Of a DNA stretch of 64,000 nt, positions 30,722 through 39,780 are shown piece by piece; the stretch's first letter is position 1; each line of letters starts with the position of its first letter. The stretch is from Streptococcus parasanguinis. Its GTDB lineage: Bacteria > Bacillota > Bacilli > Lactobacillales > Streptococcaceae. The stretch is from the NCBI RefSeq assembly GCF_901875555.1, contig NZ_CABFMD010000033.1, positions 1 through 64,000 on the forward strand. The letters run 5' to 3'. The translations under genes and the position numbers were made by a program. Under the pieces are notes generated by a model, which made no database searches, was not told the origin of the DNA, and saw nothing but the letters and a program-made list of their open reading frames with translations.

Positions 30722-30877
30722 CGCTTGCTAAGGCTATCAAGGATATCCCACGCTCTGTTTTCGCTTTGGGATCAATGTGCCTAAGCTCGCTTCGCTTGCT
30801 AAGGCTATCAAGGATATCCCATCGCTCAATTTTCGCTTTGGGATCAATGTGCCTAAGCTCGCTTCGCTTGCTAAGGC
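30722..30877. repeat. Tandem repeat in the trp leader (2.2 units)
   Basis: A 71-base unit (30722-30792) is repeated at 30793-30864 with a few changes, and its first 13 bases recur at 30865-30877. Each unit can form an ATCCCA/TGGGAT stem. The array lies between the T-box terminator and trpE, so read-through transcripts must carry it. It resembles the degenerate array near 62.0-62.2 kb. Confidence 0.85.
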
Positions 30878-30880
30878 ACA

Positions 30881-31131
30881 TAGAAAAGCCCTCACACAAA
30901 AACTGTGTGAGGGCGTAGTGTCCGCGGTGCCACCTCATTTATAGGAAAAATAGCTGGTCTTTCCCTACATCTCTATCTCCTCTATCAAGGAGTTGCACGG
31001 TAAGGGGTGCCAACCGAATTCACATGGGTTAGAATTCATTGATCATAACAGTCCAATTTTCATCAGTCGCTATTGCTTGTTCACAATTCCCACAAGCTCC
31101 CTGAAAATAGCCGACTCATTACTTTTCTGTT
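30881..31131 (-). ncRNA. Tryptophan T-box riboswitch
   Basis: The leftward leader contains the T-box core AGGTGGCACCGCG (about 30924-30938), which pairs with the uncharged tRNA acceptor end, and a terminator stem GCCCTCACAC/GTGTGAGGGC (30888-30914) with a TTTTCTA tail. Upstream, stem I includes an AGTA motif and a specifier loop reading AAAATTGGAC, where TGG would be read by tRNA-Trp. It controls the trp operon by antitermination when Trp-tRNA is uncharged. Confidence 0.93.
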
Positions 31132-31137
31132 GCTACC

Positions 31138-31165
31138 ATTATAACCCTTTTTCTTCGAAAGTCAA
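31138..31165 (-). promoter_or_regulatory. trp operon promoter
   Basis: Leftward -35 TTGACT (31160-31165) and -10 TATAAT (31138-31143), 16-base spacer; start near 31131, just ahead of the T-box. Confidence 0.85.
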
Positions 31166-31230
31166 TAAAATTTTTAGTCTTTTTTATACTTTTTCTACAC
31201 TAATTTAATAAGATCAGCGGAACGTCCTTT

Positions 31231-31593
31231 TTATCCCAAAAATAGGATACTCAACAATGCTAAAATTGCAGGACCGCCTTGGGTCAAGATAATCTTTTTA
31301 TGGGCTGTCATCGCACCGTAGGCTGCTGCTCCAATAATAAAGAGCACAAAAATCGTAACGACTTCAATATTTTCAGACACAAACAAGCCATACAAGAGGA
31401 AGACACCGATCAAGGCATTGTATATTCCTTGATTTTTAAATAGAGAGGTCACAGATGGGCGAGCGAGTTCTTCTTTATCCATGTTGAAAACCCGACTGGT
31501 GGTATCAGATGTGGTTCGGATGCTCTCCAAATAAAAAATATATAAATGCTCCAGTGCAGCAAGACTTGCTAAAATAATCGTCAGTAATGACAT
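31231..31593 (-). CDS. DUF1304 family membrane protein
   Basis: 120 residues with four hydrophobic segments (about 2-22, 55-72, 75-95, 100-118). The overall form, beginning ASLAALEHLYIFYLES, fits the DUF1304 family of small membrane proteins of unknown function. It follows the MarR gene by 15 bases with GGAGA upstream, so the two form an operon. Confidence 0.8.
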   Translation of the reverse strand: MSLLTIILASLAALEHLYIFYLESIRTTSDTTSRVFNMDKEELARPSVTSLFKNQGIYNALIGVFLLYGLFVSENIEVVTIFVLFIIGAAAYGAMTAHKKIILTQGGPAILALLSILFLG

Positions 31594-31608
31594 GGTAGAT
31601 TCTCCTTT

Positions 31609-32037
31609 TTATTCAATAGTTATTTGTTCAATACCAGATACTAATTTATCCAGCAAGTATGAAAATTGCTCTTGTTCTTGAACGGTCAAAATGTGACTCA
31701 TCTGTTCTTTCACAGCCACATGATGGCGAGGGGGATGTTTGACCAAATGATTATAGGCCATATCCGTCAAATGAATTAAGATTTCCCGCTGATTCTTTGG
31801 ATTTCGACTCCGATGGACAAACCCTTCCTTTTCTAGTATTTTGAAATGCCGCGTTAAAGCAGCTGGATCAATCTGCAAGCGTTCCTGAACCGAGATCTGA
31901 TTGCACGGTGCTTGTTCGAATAAATCCTGCAAAATTTGATAACGTGTTAAGCTAATCCCTAGGCGCTTTTCAAAGAGTTGTGTAGTCGATTGGTCTGCCA
32001 AACGTAGTTGGTAGAGCAAATCATTGATTTCTGCCAT
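31609..32037 (-). CDS. MarR family transcriptional regulator
   Basis: 142 residues from MAEINDLLYQLRLADQ; GGAGAAAGGAT precedes this ATG. A winged helix-turn-helix spans about 30-100 (CNQISVQERLQIDPAALTRH.. then NPKNQREILIHLT in the wing). It probably represses its own operon with the DUF1304 gene; TTGATAAG..TTGATAAATCAA near 32060-32082 looks like a MarR operator. The ligand is unknown. Confidence 0.85.
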   Translation of the reverse strand: MAEINDLLYQLRLADQSTTQLFEKRLGISLTRYQILQDLFEQAPCNQISVQERLQIDPAALTRHFKILEKEGFVHRSRNPKNQREILIHLTDMAYNHLVKHPPRHHVAVKEQMSHILTVQEQEQFSYLLDKLVSGIEQITIE

Positions 32038-32059
32038 ATCCTTTCTCCGATCTGCTTTT

Positions 32060-32112
32060 GATTTATCAATAATTGACTTATCAAGTATAAATCGTTTTTT
32101 ATCTTCCTGCAA
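32060..32112 (-). promoter_or_regulatory. marR promoter and probable operator
   Basis: Leftward -35 TTGCAG (32107-32112) and -10 TATACT (32084-32089), 17 bases apart, followed by overlapping TTGATAA-type inverted repeats (about 32060-32083) that fit MarR autorepression. Confidence 0.6.
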
Positions 32113-32140
32113 GAAAAAGAGCTTGCACTTTGTTTCACAC

Positions 32141-32238
32141 AAAAAAAGCCGCCTGATTGGGCGACTCTTAGGGAGATTATTATGAAAAAGAAAAGTTTTA
32201 GGATTTTTCTAAACAAAGTTAGGAGGTCTTTGTTTATG
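32141..32238 (-). ncRNA. CiaR-dependent small RNA (csRNA), copy 1
   Basis: A leftward RNA starting near 32238. Its promoter has TATAAT (32244-32249) and, 10 bases upstream, CGTAAG-N5-TTTAAG (32260-32276), the CiaR site form TTTAAG-N5-TTTAAG with changes in one half. The RNA carries the anti-Shine-Dalgarno motif AAAGACCTCCTAAC and a second CTCCC, and ends in a GTCGCC/GGCGGC hairpin (32148-32165) with a seven-T run. csRNAs of streptococci repress mRNAs, including comC, by pairing with ribosome sites. A closely similar copy lies at 61894. Confidence 0.85.
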
Positions 32239-32304
32239 CTTCTATTATAGCGGACATTTCTTAAAGAAAGCTTACGACTTTATTTCAAAATGAGAACAAT
32301 CTCT

Positions 32305-32934
32305 TTACAGATTCTTTTCAGGGCTTAAAACGCTTGGGATATCCCGTAAAGTTTTCATCTGGTGATTGCCTTCATAGTCAGTTGTCAAGAAATTGATACT
32401 CTGAATCTGGCTATTTCTTGCAAAATCAATATCCAGACTCCGATCCCCAATATAGTAGGTATTTTCTGACTCCAACCCGTACTTCTTCATCAGATACCTG
32501 GCTGCTTCTGGGTTAGGCTTGCGTGCAAAACCACTTTGACTGGTCAAAATCTCTTTAAAAAAAGATTCCAAACCCAAGTCCCGTAGAATGACCAAGGCAT
32601 TCTCTCCCTTATGGGTATAAACAAACTGCTGGATCCCCGCATCCTTCGCCCAGGACAGGACATCACGCGCCCCCTCCATCAGGACAACCTGGGCATTTTT
32701 CTCTGCTAGACTTTCTGCCCGACGCTGATTTAAGTCGGTCACATCCAGTTGATACTCCTCTGCCACAGCTACTAAAAGATCCTGAACCGAATGCTTCAAG
32801 ATATAGTCTTTAATACTCGCTCGGTCAAACGGAAGCTGGTAATAGGCATAGGTCTCCTCAAGACCAGCTAGGATTGCATCATAGGAATCTAGCAAGGTTC
32901 CATCCAAATCCCAAATAAAAGCTCGTTTTGTCAT
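32305..32934 (-). CDS. HAD-superfamily phosphatase
   Basis: 209 residues. Motif I WDLDGTLLDSY lies at 9-19 with nucleophile Asp, motif II TH near 107, and motif IV IGDRSLDIDFA near 167. The cap between motifs resembles phosphoglycolate phosphatase-like hydrolases. Its start overlaps the MATE gene stop by 4 bases, so they are co-translated. The substrate is unknown. Confidence 0.85.
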   Translation of the reverse strand: MTKRAFIWDLDGTLLDSYDAILAGLEETYAYYQLPFDRASIKDYILKHSVQDLLVAVAEEYQLDVTDLNQRRAESLAEKNAQVVLMEGARDVLSWAKDAGIQQFVYTHKGENALVILRDLGLESFFKEILTSQSGFARKPNPEAARYLMKKYGLESENTYYIGDRSLDIDFARNSQIQSINFLTTDYEGNHQMKTLRDIPSVLSPEKNL

Positions 32935-34208
32935 GTTCTCTCTCCTACTTTTCGTCGATAAAGCTGACTCAAAAATAGCCAGCGAAAGGCATTATCTAGT
33001 AGCGTTCCCGTCCAAACTCCTGGAAGTCCGAATCCAAGGGTTACTCCAAGCAGATAACCCGCTCCAATTCGAATGACCCACATGCCAATGGTCGTTGCAT
33101 AAAATGGCAATTTCCCATTTCCTAAGCCTTGCCAAACAGCTGTATAGATGACCGTCCCTGCTGTAAAGGGTGTTCCTAACAAAGAAAAGAGGACAACCGA
33201 AAGGCTAGCTTCTACCGCTTTCGTATCTTGCGTGTAGAGATGCGTCAGAAAGGTGCCACCAAAAAAGATTCCCAAGGCAATGGGTAACATCAACACGAAG
33301 GACAGCCAGTAAGACTGCTTTCGAAGGCGATCAATCTGCTCAAGATCACCTTCACCCAGGCTCCGTGCTACGAGCATGACCGTCGCTGTGGCCACTCCAA
33401 ATACAGGCATGTAGTTAAACTGGGTCAAGGTCTCTCCGATGGCATTGCCCGCGACTGCTTCCGTCCCAAAAGCGACGACGATCGCGATAATCACCACATC
33501 TCCAGCCCGCATCATCAAGCGCTCTCCGGCAGCTGGAAGCGCTAAGTCTAAGAGCTTGCGATCCAATCCCCACCGAAGGGGAGCAAAGGGTAGCCGGACT
33601 TTTTGCCACAAGAGAAAGGCACCGATCAAGCGGGCTAGCACAGTCCCCAAAGCTGCTCCGACAATTCCCCAACCAAAAAGGAAAATAGCCACAGAGGAGA
33701 ACAGAGCATTTAAAACATTGGTCAAGAGGCTCACATACATGGGAAGGCGTGGATTGTTGGCCACCCGAACCAGCGAGCCCAGAGTCGTCATCAAGCCTAA
33801 GAGAACAATGGTCCCGCCGACCAAGGAAAGGTAAATCCCCCCACTTTCGGCGACTTCTGCTTCAGTCCCCAAGAGCGAAATCATCTGGCGACCAAAGAGG
33901 AGCGACGCTCCACCTAAGAGAGCACTCACCAACAAGGTCACTTTCAATGACTCTGTTGCATGGTAGGCAATCGCTTCTTGATTTTTTTCGCCCAGACTTT
34001 TAGACATGACACTGGCGACTGCCGCACCCAGTGCCAAAAAGATGGCTTGATAGATGGTGATGATATTCCCTGCGACGGACACACCTGAGATAGCAATCAA
34101 GCCCAGGTGCGCGACTAAATAAGAGTCCACCATGCCCATCAGCATTTGTAAGAAATTTTCACCCATGGCAGGAAGGGCGATGTTTACGATTTTTTTGTAT
34201 GAATGCAT
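32931..34208 (-). CDS. MATE family efflux protein
   Basis: 425 residues with about 12 membrane helices. The N-terminus IVNIALPAMGENFLQMLMGM and repeated GxxxP-type helices are typical of multidrug and toxin extrusion transporters, which use Na+ or H+ gradients. It overlaps the HAD gene. No Shine-Dalgarno precedes the ATG and the thrC terminator lies 9 bases upstream, so its expression may depend on read-through or on a weak start. Confidence 0.9.
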   Translation of the reverse strand: MHSYKKIVNIALPAMGENFLQMLMGMVDSYLVAHLGLIAISGVSVAGNIITIYQAIFLALGAAVASVMSKSLGEKNQEAIAYHATESLKVTLLVSALLGGASLLFGRQMISLLGTEAEVAESGGIYLSLVGGTIVLLGLMTTLGSLVRVANNPRLPMYVSLLTNVLNALFSSVAIFLFGWGIVGAALGTVLARLIGAFLLWQKVRLPFAPLRWGLDRKLLDLALPAAGERLMMRAGDVVIIAIVVAFGTEAVAGNAIGETLTQFNYMPVFGVATATVMLVARSLGEGDLEQIDRLRKQSYWLSFVLMLPIALGIFFGGTFLTHLYTQDTKAVEASLSVVLFSLLGTPFTAGTVIYTAVWQGLGNGKLPFYATTIGMWVIRIGAGYLLGVTLGFGLPGVWTGTLLDNAFRWLFLSQLYRRKVGERT

Positions 34209-34216
34209 GCGTATAG

Positions 34217-34238
34217 AAAAGAGCCAAACGGCTCTTTT
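34217..34238 (-). terminator. thrC terminator
   Basis: A perfect 9-base stem AAAAGAGCC/GGCTCTTTT, apex AAAC, 21 bases after the thrC stop codon. Confidence 0.85.
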
Positions 34239-34258
34239 GATCTTTCTAATAAGGAGAA

Positions 34259-35743
34259 TTACAGTCCCAAGTAGTCTTCGACAGCTGTTTGCATATCTTG
34301 GGCTGCAACGCTGGTGCGATGGCGAACCGGTGCAGTTTCCAGACCGTCTACGGCCGGTGGTACAGGAACACCTGAGAGTGTGTGTAATTTAGCCAAGGCT
34401 TCAAAATCGCCTAAACCTGTCTCGCCCGTCACCGCTTCTACTGCTACAACTGGAAATTTATAAGGACTTGCTGTAGAGGCAATAACTGTTTTAGCAGTAT
34501 CCCCTGTTTGGGTCCGGTATTTTTGATAAACAGCTGATGCTACGGCTGTATGAGGGTCTTCGATGTAATCAGACGCTTCATAAACCCGCTTGATTTCTGC
34601 AGCAGTTTCTGCTTCATCTGCGTAGGCCGCCGCAAACAAATCTAAGATGTCTGCATCAAAATCGGACAATTGGTACTGACCTGTTGCAACGAGGCTTTCC
34701 ATCAATTCTTTGGTCTTTGGAGCATCATTGCCTAGCAAGTGGAAAATCAAACGTTCCAAGTTTGAAGAAACCAAAATATCCATTGATGGACTAGTGGTCA
34801 CCTTGAACTCACGTTTCTTATCATAGACATGTGTTTTGAAGAAGTCTGTCAAGACATTGTTCTCGTTTGATGCACAGATCAATTTCCCAACTGGAAGACC
34901 AATTTGTTTGGCATAGAAAGCTGCTAAGATATTTCCAAAGTTTCCTGTTGGTACGGTGAAGTTAACTTTTTCTCCCGCTGTGATTTGGCCTGTCTTGACC
35001 AATTGCGCATAGGCATATACGTAATAAACGATCTGAGGCACCAAACGGCCGATATTCATAGAGTTAGCTGATGAAAATTGCATCTTGTTGGCTGTTAATT
35101 TTTCACGAAGGGCCTCATCGTTGAACATATGTTTGACGTTGGTCTGAGCATCGTCAAAGTTTCCATCGATGGCGATCACATAAGTATTGTCCCCCGTTTG
35201 AGTGGTCATTTGCAATTCTTGCACCTTGCTGACACCGTCTTTTGGATAAAAGACGATGATCTCTGTTCCAGGAACATCGGCAAAACCGGCCATAGCAGCT
35301 TTCCCAGTATCACCAGATGTCGCTGTCAAGATGACAATCTTGTTTTCCAGACCGTGCTTCTTAGCTGCTGTTGTCATGAAGTAAGGCAAGATCGACAAGG
35401 CCATATCCTTAAAGGCAATGGTGGAGCCGTGGAAAAGTTCCAAGTTGTATTGCCCATCGAGTTTGACAAGCGGAGCAATAGCCGGGGTATCAAACTTGCT
35501 GTCATAGGCATGAGAAATGCAGTAGTCCAACTCTTCTGCCGTAAAGTCGTCCAAGAAGGCTGACAAAATGAGTTTTGCTACTTCCTGATAGGAAGCATCT
35601 TTGAGGGTATCAAAATCCAGCTCCACTTGAGGATAAGAGACCGGAGTAAACAAACCGCCATCTGTCGCCAAGCCTTGAAGGATGGCTTGACTAGCTGTTA
35701 CAGTATTTTTTTCATCTCGTGTTGATTGGTAAACTAATGTCAT
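34259..35743 (-). CDS. thrC: Threonine synthase
   Basis: 494 residues. It converts phosphohomoserine to threonine with PLP. The lysine is in FHGSTIAFKDMALS (near 104-117); TSGDTGKAA (near 150) and the GNFG phosphate loop (near 275) are conserved. It is a single gene; hom and thrB are not adjacent. A CodY-like box overlaps the promoter. Confidence 0.96.
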   Translation of the reverse strand: MTLVYQSTRDEKNTVTASQAILQGLATDGGLFTPVSYPQVELDFDTLKDASYQEVAKLILSAFLDDFTAEELDYCISHAYDSKFDTPAIAPLVKLDGQYNLELFHGSTIAFKDMALSILPYFMTTAAKKHGLENKIVILTATSGDTGKAAMAGFADVPGTEIIVFYPKDGVSKVQELQMTTQTGDNTYVIAIDGNFDDAQTNVKHMFNDEALREKLTANKMQFSSANSMNIGRLVPQIVYYVYAYAQLVKTGQITAGEKVNFTVPTGNFGNILAAFYAKQIGLPVGKLICASNENNVLTDFFKTHVYDKKREFKVTTSPSMDILVSSNLERLIFHLLGNDAPKTKELMESLVATGQYQLSDFDADILDLFAAAYADEAETAAEIKRVYEASDYIEDPHTAVASAVYQKYRTQTGDTAKTVIASTASPYKFPVVAVEAVTGETGLGDFEALAKLHTLSGVPVPPAVDGLETAPVRHRTSVAAQDMQTAVEDYLGL

Positions 35744-35775
35744 GAGGGATTCATTCCTTTACTAGTAGTCTTCTC

Positions 35776-35800
35776 ATTATATCATAAATGTCAGAAAATT
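35776..35800 (-). promoter_or_regulatory. thrC promoter with CodY-like box
   Basis: Leftward extended -10 TGATATAAT (TATAAT at 35776-35781). Directly upstream, AATTTTCTGACATTT (35786-35800) matches the CodY consensus AATTTTCWGAAAATT at 13 of 15 positions. Confidence 0.55.
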
Positions 35801-35840
35801 TAACGGCTTTTCGCCAAATTAGGTGAGAGATAAAAAAGAA

Positions 35841-36124
35841 AGAGGCTGGGACAAAAGTCCTAGCCTCTCAATTGTTTTTGGATTGTCGAGCAAGACGCAG
35901 TGGTTGAGTGCTCAAAGCACTGCTTTGAGATGGCGGATAGAACTTGCGAAGCAAGTATCCTAAGTTTTTGTTCGCTTTTTAAGCTTCAAAGATGCCCTAT
36001 GTTGACGGAAACTATGTTTCCTTTATCTGCAACCTTCAACAGTCTCCCAGACTGTTGAAGCTGTGCGGAGGTGGGACGACGAAATCGAATTCCAACGAAT
36101 GACCGATTTCTGTCCCACTCTCTC
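35841..36124. repeat. MITE-like repeat, copy 1
   Basis: 284 bases, no gene. The ends are imperfect inverted repeats: GAGGCTGGGACAAAAGTC on the left and, reading inward from the right, GAGAGTGGGACAGAAATC. Inside are a terminator-like stem at the left end (35841-35868), a CAACAGTCT/AGACTGTTG hairpin and GGAAAC/GTTTCC. A second copy lies at 39781. On the leftward strand the left-end stem is followed by a T run and probably ends hisS transcripts. Confidence 0.8.
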
Positions 36125-36162
36125 CCAGATAAATCTTGTCTACCCTTGTCTTTCCCGTTCGA

Positions 36163-37446
36163 TCAAGCCAATTCCAACTCTGCTAAGACAGACGGGAAAT
36201 CTTTCTTCAAACTGTCAAGAGCTACGGTCACTTCTTGACGAGTTTGGTTGTTTTTCACGGTGACTTGACCGCTTTCAACCTCGCTACTTCCTAAAGTAAT
36301 CAAGGCTTTGGCCGCAAAGACATCTGCAGACTTAAATTGGGCCTTAAGCTTGCGTCCGAGGTAGTCGCGTTCGGCCTTGAAACCTTGAAGACGAAGAGCT
36401 TGTACCAAACTAAGCGCCGCTTCATTGGCCTCGTCCCCTAAGACGGCTATATAGGCATCTAGACCTGTTTCAATTGGTAATGCTACACCTTTCTTTTCAA
36501 GAATAAGAAGGATCCGTTCCACACCGATACCAAATCCAAAACCAGCTGTCGCAGGGCCACCGAAGTATTCCACCAAACCATCATAGCGACCACCCGCACA
36601 AACTGTCAATTCATTACCTTCAATTTCTGTAATAAACTCAAAAATCGTGTGGTTGTAGTAATCCAAGCCACGCACCATATTAGTATCGATGACATAAGAT
36701 ACTCCCAAGTCTTCCAACATCCGACGAACCGCATCAAAATGCGCTTGGCTTTCTTCATCCAGATAGTCTAGGATGGAAGGAGCCTGTTCAACCGCTGCCT
36801 TGTCTTCTTTTTCTTTTGAATCCAAGACACGAAGCGGATTTTCTTCTAAGCGGCGTTGGCTGTCCTTGGACAATTGATCCTTCATTGGCAAGAGGTAATC
36901 AATCAAAGCTTGACGATAAGCCTGGCGACTGGCTGGGCTTCCCAAGGTGTTCAAGTGCAAGGTCACATTATCAATTCCCAATTCTTTAAGGAATTGTGCC
37001 GCCATGGCAATGGTTTCAACATCCGTTGCAGGATTACTCGATCCAAAACATTCTACCCCAATTTGGTGGAATTGACGCAAGCGCCCTGCTTGAGGACGTT
37101 CGTAGCGGAACATTGGGCCTATGTAATAGAACTTACTTGGTTTTTGTACCTCAGGCGCAAAGAGTTTATTTTCTACATACGAGCGGACAACAGGAGCTGT
37201 TCCTTCTGGACGAAGCGTGATATGACGGTCTCCCTTGTCATAGAAATCATACATTTCTTTGGTAACGATATCCGTTGTATCCCCTACTGAACGGCTGATG
37301 ACTTCATAATGCTCGAAGATCGGTGTGCGGATTTCATCATAATTGTATCGCGCAAAGACCTTGCGTGCAAAGCCTTCTACATATTGCCATTTGGCTGAAT
37401 CGCCAGGAAGGATATCCTGGGTCCCTTTTGGTTTTTGTAATTTCAT
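36163..37446 (-). CDS. hisS: Histidyl-tRNA synthetase
   Basis: 427 residues starting [15 protein letters not shown]. Class II motif 2 is at [20 protein letters not shown], and the histidine-binding motifs [12 protein letters not shown] and AGGRYDGL are present. The ATG at 37446 is preferred to that at 37455 because AAGGA lies 8 bases upstream of the former and overlaps the latter. The usual partner aspS is not downstream; the MITE-like repeat is. Confidence 0.97.
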   Translation of the reverse strand: MKLQKPKGTQDILPGDSAKWQYVEGFARKVFARYNYDEIRTPIFEHYEVISRSVGDTTDIVTKEMYDFYDKGDRHITLRPEGTAPVVRSYVENKLFAPEVQKPSKFYYIGPMFRYERPQAGRLRQFHQIGVECFGSSNPATDVETIAMAAQFLKELGIDNVTLHLNTLGSPASRQAYRQALIDYLLPMKDQLSKDSQRRLEENPLRVLDSKEKEDKAAVEQAPSILDYLDEESQAHFDAVRRMLEDLGVSYVIDTNMVRGLDYYNHTIFEFITEIEGNELTVCAGGRYDGLVEYFGGPATAGFGFGIGVERILLILEKKGVALPIETGLDAYIAVLGDEANEAALSLVQALRLQGFKAERDYLGRKLKAQFKSADVFAAKALITLGSSEVESGQVTVKNNQTRQEVTVALDSLKKDFPSVLAELELA

Positions 37447-37477
37447 AGCCTTCATCCTTTGTCTTACTTTTGCCTCT

Positions 37478-37486
37478 ATTTTACCA
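37478..37486 (-). promoter_or_regulatory. Extended -10 for hisS
   Basis: Leftward TGGTAAAAT (-10 TAAAAT at 37478-37483), about 32 bases before the start. No T-box leader is present, unlike many aminoacyl-tRNA synthetase genes of Firmicutes. Confidence 0.45.
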
Positions 37487-37616
37487 CAAATTCGAAGAGA
37501 AATGGAGGCTAGACTGAATTTCCTTCGTTCGACGCGTTCAAATCCTCTTTATCTTCTTGCCTTATCAGCCAAATTATGAGAAAATGGAAACCATACTACA
37601 CTGAAAGGATCTTGCG

Positions 37617-37958
37617 ATGAGAGAGGATATAAAAATCAATGACCGCGCCCTCGCACTGGAAAAGGCATTCATCGAAAAATTGGAGCTTGTATTTGATACC
37701 GATGTGGAGTTAGATGTCTATAACCTAGGACTGATCTACGAGATCCATCTAGATGAAGCTGGCACTTGCAAGGTAGTCATGACCTTTACAGATACGGCTT
37801 GTAGCTGTGCCGAGAGCCTTCCGATCGAAATCGTTTCGCGCCTTAAGGAAATCGATGGAATCGAAGAGGTCAAGGTCGAAGTGACCTGGTCGCCCGCCTG
37901 GAAAATCACGCGCATCAGTCGATACGGCCGCATCGCACTCGGACTCCCACCACGATAA
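37617..37958 (+). CDS. MIP18/PaaD-like metal-sulfur cluster protein
   Basis: 113 residues, a single DUF59 (MIP18) domain. LDVYNLGLIYEIHLD and the TDTACSCAESLP segment, with the conserved cysteine, resemble PaaD/SufT-type proteins that assist Fe-S cluster maturation. It is a single gene between hisS (divergent) and uraA (convergent). No suf gene is adjacent. Confidence 0.8.
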   Translation: MREDIKINDRALALEKAFIEKLELVFDTDVELDVYNLGLIYEIHLDEAGTCKVVMTFTDTACSCAESLPIEIVSRLKEIDGIEEVKVEVTWSPAWKITRISRYGRIALGLPPR

Positions 37959-38027
37959 CAATCATGATTATTTTAAAAAAGCAGTCAACTAATGAAGGAA
38001 TGCTCCTTCGGAAATCCGATCCACAAT

Positions 38028-38076
38028 AAAAACGAGGAACACCAGCTCTGCCATCAGAGTCTGTTCCTCGTTTTTT
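38028..38076. terminator. Bidirectional terminator
   Basis: AACGAGGAACA pairs with TGTTCCTCGTT around a 20-base loop that itself has a CTCTG/CAGAG stem; A and T runs flank both sides. It serves the MIP18 gene and uraA. Confidence 0.85.
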
Positions 38077-38118
38077 ATGATGGTTGAATCAGTGAAACTT
38101 TCTCACTACCAGAATGGT

Positions 38119-39393
38119 CTAAGCCCGGTCAGCTTTTGGTTCTGGAAGGATTTGGTACAACACAATCCCAAGAATTGTTGACGTTGCCACACCTGTGATT
38201 TGAAGACCACCAAGGTCAATCATCAAACCACCGATCCCTGATACCAAAATCACACTTGCAATCAAGAGATTCTTTTTATTATCAAAATCAATCTGATGTT
38301 CAACTAAAATTTTCAAACCGCTAGCAGCGATAACCCCAAAGAGGGCAATAGACAATCCTCCCAATACAGGAGTTGGAATAGAGTGCAAGAGTGCTGATAG
38401 TTTCCCGATAAAACTCATGACAACCGCAATCACTGCTGCGCCTGAAATAACGTAAACTGAGTAGACCTTACTAAGGGCCATAACCCCAATGTTTTCCCCA
38501 TAAGAGGTTACTGGAGGAGCTCCAAAGAATCCGGCAATAATCTGTGCCAAACCATCACCAGTAAGCGTATGGTCAAGCCCTGGATCCTTGAAGTAATCAC
38601 GCTCCGTCAAACTATTTAAAACCATGAGGTGGCCAAAATGTTCCGTCATGGTCACAAAGGCAATCGGAGCCATGGTCAAAATCGCACTTGGATAGAGCTT
38701 AAAGCTATAATCCACAAATGGAATGTCAAAGTTTGGAACTTGAATCCAATGCGCCGCACTGACCTCTGAGAAATTGACAAAACTATGTCCTGTCACCAAA
38801 CCAAGAGCCACTGAGAAAATATAGCCCACAATTAATCCAAGTAAAATTGGGACGACACCGACAATCTTCTTGCCATACATGTTAAATAGGATAACCGCAA
38901 AGAGGGTCACCATCGAAATCAATAGAGCATAGCCGCTATAGCTTTTATTTAAGGTTGTCGCATCAGTGACTGCATTCGCCGCAAGATTCAAACCAATTAC
39001 CATAATAATGGGACCAACCACGATTGGTGGAAGGACCTTATTAATCCAGTCTTTACCCGCATACTTAACAATCAGAGCCACAAACAAGTAGACCAAACCA
39101 CCCGCCATGGCACCTTGCGCAACTGCTGCGATCCCATCTGACTTCATCAGCATTTGCATCGCTGCAATATAAGCAAAACTAGATCCCATGTAGGCAGGAA
39201 TCTTATACTTGGTCACTGTCAAGTGAGCCAAAGTCCCCAAACCAGATGAGAACAAAGCAATGGCAGGATCAATCCCAACCAAAATCGGCACCAGCACCGT
39301 CGCACCAAACATGGCAAACAAATGCTGGAAAGATAAACCAACCAATAAACCAGGTTTTGGCATATCATTCACATCATATTTAACGTCATTCAC
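38119..39393 (-). CDS. uraA: Uracil permease
   Basis: 424 residues, NCS2 family, about 14 membrane segments. The N-terminal LSFQHLFAMFGATVLVPILVG and the FFGAPPVTSYGENIGVM segment, with the conserved Glu that binds the nucleobase, support uracil/H+ symport. Its leader holds a PyrR attenuator, which links it to pyrimidine control even though pyr genes are not adjacent. Confidence 0.94.
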   Translation of the reverse strand: MNDVKYDVNDMPKPGLLVGLSFQHLFAMFGATVLVPILVGIDPAIALFSSGLGTLAHLTVTKYKIPAYMGSSFAYIAAMQMLMKSDGIAAVAQGAMAGGLVYLFVALIVKYAGKDWINKVLPPIVVGPIIMVIGLNLAANAVTDATTLNKSYSGYALLISMVTLFAVILFNMYGKKIVGVVPILLGLIVGYIFSVALGLVTGHSFVNFSEVSAAHWIQVPNFDIPFVDYSFKLYPSAILTMAPIAFVTMTEHFGHLMVLNSLTERDYFKDPGLDHTLTGDGLAQIIAGFFGAPPVTSYGENIGVMALSKVYSVYVISGAAVIAVVMSFIGKLSALLHSIPTPVLGGLSIALFGVIAASGLKILVEHQIDFDNKKNLLIASVILVSGIGGLMIDLGGLQITGVATSTILGIVLYQILPEPKADRA

Positions 39394-39536
39394 GATCGTA
39401 AAAACCTCCTAAAATTAAGATGCAACAAGCTATGGCTGAATAAAAATGTCTACCTTCGATGACCAAATCGTAAGGGAGTACTTCATGCTCCATCATCGAC
39501 GATTTCTTTTTTTATCAAACCACTTTTCAACTATAC

Positions 39537-39635
39537 AAAAAAATCCCCCACAACAAGGAGATACACAAAATATAGGCTGGTCTTCCCAGGCCTTTCTTTT
39601 CCATAGCTCCTTGCCTGCCTCTCTGGACAGTATTA
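39537..39635 (-). promoter_or_regulatory. PyrR attenuator in the uraA leader
   Basis: The leftward leader begins with TGTCCAGAGAGGCAGGCAAGG (split about 39609-39629), the PyrR-binding loop (consensus CCNGNGAGG). It then holds an antiterminator region and a terminator ending in ATCTCC..GGGGGATTTTTTT. UMP-bound PyrR would favour the terminator. Confidence 0.85.
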
Positions 39636-39658
39636 AAGGATTGATTTGATTAGTCACA

Positions 39659-39687
39659 ATTATAGCAAATTATAGACAATTTTACAA
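39659..39687 (-). promoter_or_regulatory. uraA promoter
   Basis: Leftward -35 TTGTAA (39682-39687) and -10 TATAAT (39659-39664), 17-base spacer. Confidence 0.7.
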
Positions 39688-39780
39688 GAAAAATGACAGA
39701 TGATACACTCAAATCCCCAAAAAAGTAATATTCATACGTTTCAGCGACAGGGTTGAAAACAGCCCCTTTGATCCAAAAAA

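Noticed and set aside
32182..32250. A 22-codon rightward frame (MKKKSFRIFLNKV...) with a close relative at about 61955-61890 on the other strand
   Set aside because: Both are the exact antisense of csRNA copies; the shared sequence is explained by the conserved small RNA, its CiaR promoter and its terminator.
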